Assembly (NCBI RefSeq): GCF_015207735.1
Contig: NZ_JADEWG010000059.1
Span: forward strand, 1 to 37,460
DNA from: [Phormidium] sp. LEGE 05292
GTDB lineage: Bacteria > Cyanobacteriota > Cyanobacteriia > Cyanobacteriales > Aerosakkonemataceae
Length of the DNA stretch: 37,460 bases
Direction of reading: 5' to 3'
Both the position numbers and the translations under genes were made by a program. The notes beneath the pieces were generated by a model. The model did not search any database. It was not told the DNA's origin and saw only the letters and a program-made list of their open reading frames with translations. Within the stretch, counting starts at the first letter, position 1. Each line of letters starts with the position of its first letter. Below, piece after piece: positions 30,215 through 37,460 of the stretch.

Positions 30215-33200
30215 ATGAAAAAAGCTTTTACAAGTAGTTTTTTAACTGTAACTCTGTTTGTTGTGCTACCTTTAGCAACAAATCATTTAGTACAAGCGCA
30301 AAGTCCTATAAAACAGCAACAAACCGAAGTAAATCAATTATTTCAACAAGCTGTTGAACAATATCAAACAGGTAAGTTTTCAACAGCGTTACAAACTTAC
30401 CAACAGGTTTTGCAACTGCAAAAAAAATTAAATAACCAAGCTGGCATTGCCGAAACTCTTGATAATATAGGTGAAGTTTATACAAGTTTGAGTGAATACA
30501 AACAAGCTTTAGACGTTTTACAACAAGCTTTAACAATTCGGCAAAAACTAAACGATAAAGCTGGTATTGGCGAAACTTTGAATAATTTGGGTTATGTTTA
30601 TCGCTTGTTAGGCGAATATCCCAAAGCTTTAGAATTACATCAACAAAGTTTAGCTATTGCCAAACAAATTAAAAAACCTGCAATTGAAGGGGAAGCATTA
30701 CACAATATCGCTGCGGTTTATGCGGCGCAAGGTGACTATAATCAAGCTTTAGAATTATATCAACAAGCTTTAATTATTCGGCAACAAGTCGGAGACAAAC
30801 GAGACGAAGGACGCACTCTTAACAACATTGGTGGTGTATATTTTAATGTAGGAGAATATCAGAAAGCGATTAATTACTATCAACAAGCTTTGGCAATTCG
30901 TAGAACGCTTAAAGATCGAGCGGGTGTCGGGCGAATTGTGAGTAATCTTGCTTTAGTTTATCGTCAGTTAGGCGAATATGAAAAAGCTTTAGAATTTTAT
31001 CAACAAGCTTTGCCAATTTTGCAAGAAATCGGCGATAAGGCTAGTGTTGGTAGTACCTTAAATGGGATGGGAATTATTTACGAAAATCAGGGAAAGTATG
31101 AACAAGCTTTAGTAACTTATCAACAATCTTTGCAAATTGCTCAAGAAATTGGCGATCGCCCCGGCATCGGCAATACTTTAGATAACATTGGTGGTATCCT
31201 TTATAGTCAGGGAAAGTATCCTCAAGCCTTAAAATCCTATCAAGAAGCATTAGCAATCAGACAGCAAATTGGCGATAAATCAGGTTTAGGAAATTCCTTA
31301 AATAATCTGGGTGGAGTTTACTTTAACTTAGGACAATATCCCGAAGCCTTAAAATTTTTGCAGCAAGCTTTAACTATACGGCGAGAGATTGGGGATAAAG
31401 CGGGAGAAGGAAAAAATTTAGATGCGATCGGCAATATTTACGAACAACTAAAACAGTATAATCAAGCATTAGAATATTATCGTCAAGCCTTAGCCATTTC
31501 TCAACAAATCAGCGACAAAGCAGCCGAAGGTAACACATTAGAAAACATAGGTAGTATCTACGCAAATTTAGGAGAATATTCCCAAGCAGAAAAGCTTTTA
31601 TTTCAATCATTATCTATGCGTCAAACTATTGGTGACAAAGCCGGAGAAGGGAGAAATTTAAATAGTATCGCCAACGTTAAATTCAAATTAAAACAATATC
31701 CTCAATCTTTAGAAAATTTACAACAAGCTTTAGTTATTTTTCAAGAATTAGGCGACAAAAGCGGCGAAAGTATTACTTTAAGCAATATTGGCTATCTATT
31801 AGAACAACAAAATCAACCCACATTGGCAATTGTTTTCTACAAAAAAGCGATTAATATCATAGAAGCAATTCGCCAAGATTTAAAAGTATTATCAATTGAA
31901 CAACAACAATCATTTACAAATACCATTACCGATACTTATCGCAACTTAGCCAACTTATTGCTTAAACAAGATAGAATTATCGAAGCACAGCAAGTTTTAG
32001 ATTTACTCAAAGTCCAAGAATTAAATGATTACTTGCGAAACGTGCGCGGAAATGAACAAACCGCCAAAGGTGTTGATTTATTATCTCAAGAACAGCAGAT
32101 TACAGAAAAGTATAATCAAGCAATAAAACTAGGTAAAGAACTGGTACAATTACGCAACATTCCAGATAATCAAAGAACGCCACAACAACAGCAAAGAATA
32201 GCTGAATTAGAGAAAATTCAACAACAAATTCGCACAGATTTTAACGATTTCATTCGTTCCCCAGAAATTGTTACCCTCTCTCAAGAACTGAGTCGCACAA
32301 CTAAAAATCAAAACCTAAACTTGCCAAATTTAAATCGCTTACAACGTTCCTTACAACAATTACCCCAATCAACAGCAATCCTTTATCCGTTAATCTTAGA
32401 CGATCGCATAGAATTAGTATTAGTTACAGCGTATTCTCCCCCCATTCGGCGTTCAATCCCTGTTAAACGTACACAACTCTATCAAGAAATTGTCAAGTTT
32501 CGTGGCGCACTACAAAACCCTGAAATAGATGCTAAAGTATCAGCCAGACAGTTGTATAATTGGTTAATCAAACCTATAGAAAACCAACTTGTTCAAGCCG
32601 ACACAAAAACAATTTTTTACGCCCCAGATGGACAATTACGTTATATTCCTTTATCCGCCCTTTTCGATGGCAAACAATGGTTAGTGCAGCGATTTCAAAT
32701 TAACTATATTACCGCCGCAACTTTGAGCAACTTTAATATCGTACCCAAACCTAATCCACGCATTTTGGCAGCAGCTTTTAGCCAAGGAAATTACACAGTA
32801 AAAGCGGGAAATCGACAATTAGTTTTTGCCGGACTACCCTTTGCTGCACTAGAAATAAAAAATTTAGCTGAAACCCTTCCTAATACTACTAAATTATTAG
32901 ATAATGACTTTAGTCCTGCCACAGTAATTCCTACTTTAAATGAATATAACATCGTACATTTAGCCACTCACGCTGCCTTTTTAACAGGTTCGCCAGAAGA
33001 CTCATTTATTTTATTTGGGAATGGTGAATTTGTTACCCTGCGAGATGTCGAAACTTGGTCACTTTCTGGTGTAGATTTAGTAGTATTGAGTGCTTGCGAA
33101 ACTGCTGTCGGGGGAAAATTAGGAAATGGAGAAGAAATTTTAGGTTTTGGTTATCAAATGCAAATAGCAGGCGCTTTAGCTTCTATCTCCTCATTATGGG

Positions 33201-33451
33201 CAGTTTCCGATGGAGGAACTCAAGCTTTAATGGACGGATTTTATCTGGCATTAAAAACAGGAAATGTTAACAAAGCAGAGGCTTTAAGACGATCGCAAAT
33301 TGCCCTAATTACTAGTAACGCTCAAGTGGGAGGAGAACAGCGAGGATTAGTTATTCAGCAAGCCACCCGTAGCTATTTACCCTCACAAGTTATCCAACGC
33401 CTCAATCACCCTTATTACTGGGCACCTTTCATTTTAATAGGCAACAATTAA
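30215..33451 (+). CDS. Exported TPR-CHAT protease
   Basis: This 1078-residue protein has a signal peptide (about 1-28, ending NHLVQA) and thirteen TPR units of 40 residues (about 35-555) with the kinesin-light-chain-like GETLNNLGYVY...QALTI pattern. A coiled linker (about 560-720) and a C-terminal CHAT domain (about 770-1078) follow. CHAT is a caspase-relative cysteine protease fold; the dyad is His919 (HLATHAAF) and Cys961 (VLSACETAVGG), with the usual SSLWAVSD after it. In other bacteria TPR-CHAT proteases act in gasdermin cleavage or Craspase complexes. Those act inside the cell, whereas this one has an export signal, as do many cyanobacterial versions. It is third in the COP23-protease-CHAT group. 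Confidence 0.93.
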   Translation: MKKAFTSSFLTVTLFVVLPLATNHLVQAQSPIKQQQTEVNQLFQQAVEQYQTGKFSTALQTYQQVLQLQKKLNNQAGIAETLDNIGEVYTSLSEYKQALDVLQQALTIRQKLNDKAGIGETLNNLGYVYRLLGEYPKALELHQQSLAIAKQIKKPAIEGEALHNIAAVYAAQGDYNQALELYQQALIIRQQVGDKRDEGRTLNNIGGVYFNVGEYQKAINYYQQALAIRRTLKDRAGVGRIVSNLALVYRQLGEYEKALEFYQQALPILQEIGDKASVGSTLNGMGIIYENQGKYEQALVTYQQSLQIAQEIGDRPGIGNTLDNIGGILYSQGKYPQALKSYQEALAIRQQIGDKSGLGNSLNNLGGVYFNLGQYPEALKFLQQALTIRREIGDKAGEGKNLDAIGNIYEQLKQYNQALEYYRQALAISQQISDKAAEGNTLENIGSIYANLGEYSQAEKLLFQSLSMRQTIGDKAGEGRNLNSIANVKFKLKQYPQSLENLQQALVIFQELGDKSGESITLSNIGYLLEQQNQPTLAIVFYKKAINIIEAIRQDLKVLSIEQQQSFTNTITDTYRNLANLLLKQDRIIEAQQVLDLLKVQELNDYLRNVRGNEQTAKGVDLLSQEQQITEKYNQAIKLGKELVQLRNIPDNQRTPQQQQRIAELEKIQQQIRTDFNDFIRSPEIVTLSQELSRTTKNQNLNLPNLNRLQRSLQQLPQSTAILYPLILDDRIELVLVTAYSPPIRRSIPVKRTQLYQEIVKFRGALQNPEIDAKVSARQLYNWLIKPIENQLVQADTKTIFYAPDGQLRYIPLSALFDGKQWLVQRFQINYITAATLSNFNIVPKPNPRILAAAFSQGNYTVKAGNRQLVFAGLPFAALEIKNLAETLPNTTKLLDNDFSPATVIPTLNEYNIVHLATHAAFLTGSPEDSFILFGNGEFVTLRDVETWSLSGVDLVVLSACETAVGGKLGNGEEILGFGYQMQIAGALASISSLWAVSDGGTQALMDGFYLALKTGNVNKAEALRRSQIALITSNAQVGGEQRGLVIQQATRSYLPSQVIQRLNHPYYWAPFILIGNN

Positions 33452-33453
33452 AA

Positions 33454-33510
33454 TCGTTAGTAGCGACATCAGTCGCGATCCGATCCCATTCGTTGTGACG
33501 ACTTCAGTCG
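33454..33510. repeat. Repeat family B, two partial copies
   Basis: CGTTGTGACGACTTCAGTCG (33491-33510) differs by one base from 25071-25090. A weaker copy, CGTTAGTAGCGACATCAGTCG, lies just before it at 33454. No full hairpin is formed. The copies occupy the spacer before the PLP enzyme. Confidence 0.7.
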
Positions 33511-33517
33511 TTTTACC

Positions 33518-34636
33518 ATGCACATTGAAACTTTAGCAATTCACGCCGGACATCAAATTGACCCCGCTACAGGCGCAGTAGTAACGCCAATTTATCTTTC
33601 TACTACCTTTGAGCGTTCATCAGATGGCAGTTATCCCCAAGGTTATGATTATATTCGCAGCAATAATCCCAATCGAGAAGCTTTAGAAAAATGTGTTTCC
33701 CAGTTAGAAAATGGCGCAGTTGCAGCGGCTTTTTCTTCCGGTTCTGCGGCAACAATGAGTGTATTTCAAGCCCTTTCTCCCGGCGCTCATGTAATCGCCC
33801 CAAATGATATTTATTCGGGTACATCTTTGCTATTAAAAGATATCTTAGCACCTTGGGGATTAGCAGTAACTTTCACCGATTTAACTAATCCTGATTTAGT
33901 TGCCGAAGCTATTCAACCAAACACTAAATTAATTTGGATAGAAACACCTTCCAATCCTTTACTAAAAATTACCGATATTTGCCAAATCGCGGAAATTGCT
34001 CATCAAGCAAATGCTTTATGTGTTTGTGATAATACTTGGGCTTCTCCTATAGTGCAAACTCCTTTAAATTTAGGTGCAGATTTGGTAGTTCATGCTACTA
34101 CTAAATATCTCGGTGGACATAGTGATGTTTTGGGAGGTGTAGTTATTAGTAAAACTGAAAATGAGTTTTTCCAGAAAATTAGAAAAATTCAAAAAGTTGG
34201 TGGTGCGGTAGCTGCTCCCTTTGATTGTTGGTTAGTCATGCGGGGAATTCAAACTTTACCTTACCGAATGCGTGCCCATTCCGAAAATGCTTTAAAAGTG
34301 GCTGAATTTTTAACTAATCATCCCCAAGTAGAACAAGTTTATTATCCCGGTTTAAAACATCATTCAGGACATGAAATTGCCCGAAAGCAAATGCAACTGT
34401 TTGGCGGGATGATTTCTTGTCAAGTGAAAGGTGGAAAAGAGAAAGCTTTTGCTGTTGCGGCTAAGGTGAAAATTTTTACTAGGGCGACTAGTTTGGGTGG
34501 TGTGGAAAGTTTAATTGAACATCGAGCTTCAATAGAAGGAAAAGGCACAAAAACACCGGAAAATTTATTGCGTTTATCTATTGGTTTAGAACATCCCGAT
34601 GATTTAATTAATGACCTTGCTCAAGCATTGGAATGA
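33518..34636 (+). CDS. Trans-sulfuration PLP enzyme (cystathionine gamma-synthase/lyase family)
   Basis: This 372-residue fold-type I PLP enzyme belongs to the Cys/Met metabolism family. Lys196 in VVHATTKYLGGHSDVLGG should hold the PLP; AFSSGSAATMSVFQAL, IWIETPSNPLLKITDI and SLGGVESLIEHRAS are family signatures. It may make or break cystathionine, or release sulfide or methanethiol; sequence alone does not decide between synthase and lyase. The ATG follows repeat family B directly, with no strong ribosome binding site. It sits between the CHAT gene and the FHA gene but has no obvious link to either. Confidence 0.92.
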   Translation: MHIETLAIHAGHQIDPATGAVVTPIYLSTTFERSSDGSYPQGYDYIRSNNPNREALEKCVSQLENGAVAAAFSSGSAATMSVFQALSPGAHVIAPNDIYSGTSLLLKDILAPWGLAVTFTDLTNPDLVAEAIQPNTKLIWIETPSNPLLKITDICQIAEIAHQANALCVCDNTWASPIVQTPLNLGADLVVHATTKYLGGHSDVLGGVVISKTENEFFQKIRKIQKVGGAVAAPFDCWLVMRGIQTLPYRMRAHSENALKVAEFLTNHPQVEQVYYPGLKHHSGHEIARKQMQLFGGMISCQVKGGKEKAFAVAAKVKIFTRATSLGGVESLIEHRASIEGKGTKTPENLLRLSIGLEHPDDLINDLAQALE

Positions 34637-34790
34637 TTTTTTTGTAGATGGAGGGTGACGGGTGGTGAGCTATAGGTATTTGTATTGCTTGTTGCCTTCT
34701 TTCGTAATATTCCAAATTTATACTGATGAGTTAGCTACAGGGGAGAATATTGAGATCAAGGCTAATTATCACAAATTTCTAGGTGGTACT

Positions 34791-37460
34791 GTGACTATTC
34801 ACCCTCAAGGTATTTTGAATAACTACATACAACTACTAGGCACTATTTCCTTGTTATTGCTGAGTTCCCACAATCCCCTATCGGCTCAAATCATTCCCGA
34901 TGCCACACTACCCAGCAATAGTGTTGTCACTCCCCAAGGAAACACCTTTCGTATTGAAGGCGGTAGCACCTCTGGCAGTAACCTATTCCACAGCTTTCGA
35001 GAATTTTCCGTACCCACAGGGGGAGAAGCATTTTTCAATAATGCTCAAAATATTCAAAATATTTTCAGTCGAGTTACAGGGAAAAATATCTCAAATATTG
35101 ATGGATTAATTCGCGCCAACGGCACAGCTAACTTATTTCTGATTAATCCCAACGGCATTATTTTCGGCCCCAATGCACAATTAAATATTGGTGGTTCCTT
35201 TATTGGTTCTACTGCTAATAGTATTAGGTTTTTGGATGGAAGTGAATTTAGTGCTGTTAATCCTACTGCATCATCTTTGTTAACAATTAATGTGCCCATT
35301 GGTTTGCAATTTGGCACCAATCCAGGCAGCATCGTGAATAGTTCGCAAGCAACAGTACAAATAGAGCTACCAACTCTTCCGATCCCACTTCCTTTTGATA
35401 ACAAAGTGGGATTAGCCACACCACCCGGTCAAACATTAGCTTTAATTGGTGGCGATATTCAACTTAATGGCGGTAACTTAACCGCTAGTAGCGGACAAAT
35501 TCATCTTGGAAGTGTAGCCAGTCCGGGTTTAGTTAGTTGGATAACAACACCACAGGGTTTAACTTTTAACTATGACAATATTGCCAACTTTGGCAACATT
35601 CAAATATTCGGCGGTTCTACTCTCAACACTACTGGATTGGGGGGTGGGAAAGTAGATATTCGTGGTGGAAATGTCAACCTCAACGGTGGGCGAATTTATG
35701 CACTGACTTTGGGAAATATTGACGGTAGAGGTATTGATATTAACGCTCAAAAATTGCGGGCTGAAGGTGGGGGACAAATCTCCACGCTGACAGTAGGAAG
35801 TGGTGCGGGGGGTGCGGTCAATATCCGGGCTACTGATTCAGTAGAACTGATCGGGATTGGATTTGAAGGCTTTAAAAGCTTTGTCAGTAGTTTTACAGTA
35901 TCTGGATTGCTCAATCCTTTTGACCCACAAATTATGTTGTTCAGTGGCACTACTGACAAGGGAAATGCGGGAAATATTACGATCGATACAGCAAAACTGC
36001 TGATGGACAATGGAATTTTATCGGGTAGTCCCACTTTAGGTGCTGGCAATGCCGGAAATATGACCTTTCGTGCCAGGGTTTTCGATATGGTTGGTTCAGG
36101 CATCAACAGCGGGACAATTGCCGGGAGTACGGGTAGGGGAGGAAATATCACCTTTGAGGGAGAAAGTTTAATCGTGCGCGATGGCGCTGCTATTGTTAGC
36201 ATTACTCGCAGTGGAGCGCGATCGGGAGATATCAACATTAAAGCTTCGGAATCAGTAGATATCTTGCGAACTCCTGATGGAAATCCTGTGCCCACCTTTA
36301 TTGGTGCCACCGCCATCAGCGTTAATGGGCAAGCCGGGGACATTAATATTGATACGAAGCGGCTGCGGGTTTCTGAAGGCGGCGGAATTAGTTTATCCAG
36401 CGGATCAGTTGTGGGCGATCGACCTTTGAATACAACTGCTGGACCAGGAGGCAACCTCACAATTAAAGCTACTGAGTCAGTAACAGTAGAAGGTAGTTCT
36501 GGAGTTCTGGCTAATGGAAGTCGCACGGCTAGTTTCATCTCCGCTGATGCCTACTCTGCTAGTCCTGGAGGGACTATGCAAATTTTTACACCTTTGTTGA
36601 TTCTCCGGGATGGAGGACTGATTTCTACGGCATCTTTAGGTAGAGGAGATGCGGGAAGCATTACGATTAATGGGGGTCGTGTAGAGGTGATTGGGAATGG
36701 GGGTCAAGGTGAATTTAACAGTCAAATTCAGACTTCCGTTGGTATTGCATCCGGTGTCACCAATCCTAATGCTACGGCGAACGGAGGTTCGCTCAATCTG
36801 AATGTTGGGCAATTAATTATTCGCAATGGCGGAACAGTCAATCTGCAAGCTTTGGGTACGGGACAGGCTGGTAACATTAATGTGGTAGCAAATGCGATCG
36901 CACTTGACAACCAAGCCAGCATTGACGGCAGAACAGAATCCGGTTTAGGCGCAAATATCAACCTGCAAGCATCAGATATCCGCTTGCGTCATGGTAGTCG
37001 AATCAGCACGGATGCGGGTAATGCTAATGGCGGCAACATTACTATCAAAACTAATACCTTAGTCGCTTTGGAAAATAGCGACATTACCGCCAATGCACAA
37101 CAAGGTTCTGGTGGTAGAGTCAGCATCACTGCACAAGGCATTTTTGGTACTCAGTTCCGCCAACAACTCACACCTCAAAGTGATATTACCGCTTCTTCAG
37201 ATCTCGGCGCAGAGTTTAGCGGCATTGTGGAAATTCAGACTCCAGAAGTTGATACTAGTGCTGGTTTAGTTGAATTACCAGAAAATTTCACTGATATTAG
37301 TAATCAAATTGTCGCTGGTTGTTCCGCTTCTGCGGGTAACAGCTTCGTGATTACTGGAAGAGGCGGTTTACCCGAAGATCCTAACCAAACCCTTAGAAGT
37401 CAGACAGTTTGGCGCGATTTACGTGCTTTTGGGGAGCAGAGGAGATGGGGAGATGGGGGG
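34791..37460 (+). CDS. FHA-type filamentous exoprotein (two-partner secretion), 3' end outside window
   Basis: An open frame of 890 codons runs off the window. A GTG start at 34791 (AGGTGG four bases upstream) gives a signal peptide (YIQLLGTISLLLLSSHNPLS, cleavage near SAQ). The TPS/FHA N-terminal domain follows (about 34-150): SNLFHSFREFSVPTGGEAFF, NGTANLFLINPNGIIFGPNA. The remainder is a Gly/Asn/Ser-rich beta-helix with repeated NGG and AGNI turns. Near the end, VAGCSASAGNSFVITGRGGL and VWRDLR match the tail I recall for cyanobacterial members, so the true end is probably close. It would be secreted through a TpsB outer-membrane pore, not present here. Roles in adhesion or cell contact are inferred. 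An in-frame GTG at 34665 is possible but less good. Confidence 0.88.
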   Translation, partial: MTIHPQGILNNYIQLLGTISLLLLSSHNPLSAQIIPDATLPSNSVVTPQGNTFRIEGGSTSGSNLFHSFREFSVPTGGEAFFNNAQNIQNIFSRVTGKNISNIDGLIRANGTANLFLINPNGIIFGPNAQLNIGGSFIGSTANSIRFLDGSEFSAVNPTASSLLTINVPIGLQFGTNPGSIVNSSQATVQIELPTLPIPLPFDNKVGLATPPGQTLALIGGDIQLNGGNLTASSGQIHLGSVASPGLVSWITTPQGLTFNYDNIANFGNIQIFGGSTLNTTGLGGGKVDIRGGNVNLNGGRIYALTLGNIDGRGIDINAQKLRAEGGGQISTLTVGSGAGGAVNIRATDSVELIGIGFEGFKSFVSSFTVSGLLNPFDPQIMLFSGTTDKGNAGNITIDTAKLLMDNGILSGSPTLGAGNAGNMTFRARVFDMVGSGINSGTIAGSTGRGGNITFEGESLIVRDGAAIVSITRSGARSGDINIKASESVDILRTPDGNPVPTFIGATAISVNGQAGDINIDTKRLRVSEGGGISLSSGSVVGDRPLNTTAGPGGNLTIKATESVTVEGSSGVLANGSRTASFISADAYSASPGGTMQIFTPLLILRDGGLISTASLGRGDAGSITINGGRVEVIGNGGQGEFNSQIQTSVGIASGVTNPNATANGGSLNLNVGQLIIRNGGTVNLQALGTGQAGNINVVANAIALDNQASIDGRTESGLGANINLQASDIRLRHGSRISTDAGNANGGNITIKTNTLVALENSDITANAQQGSGGRVSITAQGIFGTQFRQQLTPQSDITASSDLGAEFSGIVEIQTPEVDTSAGLVELPENFTDISNQIVAGCSASAGNSFVITGRGGLPEDPNQTLRSQTVWRDLRAFGEQRRWGDGG

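Noticed and set aside
34900-35109. 69-residue plus-strand open frame
   Set aside because: It is out of frame within the FHA N-terminal domain, whose own frame is open and matches the family.
35747-36538. 263-residue open frame on the minus strand
   Set aside because: It lies wholly opposite the FHA-type gene. Its Pro/Ser/Val-rich product is the antisense image of Gly/Asn-rich repeats. The minus frames at 35054-35419, 35559-35777 and 36728-36961 are rejected for the same reason.

Overview
The window reads as cyanobacterial chromosome. About 30 copies of the HIP1 octamer GCGATCGC are scattered through genes and spacers. Cyanobacterium-typical families are present: DUF1822, COP23, a GH100 neutral invertase, CHAT/TPR and FHA exoproteins, and caspase/STAND/WD40 giants. 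Short palindromic repeats lie in many intergenic spaces. AT-rich coding sequence and the number of signalling and cell-surface giants suggest a filamentous or otherwise complex cyanobacterium; the genus cannot be read from this. Both ends run into low-complexity G-rich sequence, so the window may be a whole contig.

Layout. 0.3-4.8 kb: a family 9 glycosyltransferase, a DUF433/DUF5615 toxin-antitoxin-like pair, a long RluA-type pseudouridine synthase and a TspO-like membrane protein. 4.8-9.2 kb: two ABC exporter half-transporters whose motifs are complementary in the way of asymmetric heterodimers, with an AbrB/PIN toxin-antitoxin module between them. 9.2-17.1 kb: a peptidoglycan peptidase (M15), a GH19 muramidase/chitinase-like enzyme and a two-helix holin-like protein, next to a 1742-residue caspase-STAND-(14 x WD40) protein. 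17.2-19.9 kb: a possible 52-residue peptide gene on the minus strand, then a sigma factor and a DUF1822 protein in tandem.

20-27.8 kb holds mostly stress and housekeeping enzymes: an NfsB-like nitroreductase, MsrB, a methyltransferase, a RibD-like reductase, two GNAT acetyltransferases, a glutathione S-transferase, an exported pentapeptide-repeat protein and a GH100 invertase. 27.8-37.5 kb is an export-oriented group: COP23, trypsin-like protease plus a 7-blade WD40 propeller, and 13 TPRs plus CHAT protease. It is followed by a PLP trans-sulfuration enzyme and a large FHA-type exoprotein that leaves the window still open.

The two most interesting assemblies are the caspase-STAND-WD40 protein beside a holin/endolysin-like trio with no other phage genes, which could be a cell-lysis or abortive-infection arrangement, and the secreted protease/CHAT/FHA group. 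Both functional readings are inferences from domain content and gene order. No tRNA, rRNA, CRISPR array, insertion sequence or transposase was recognised.
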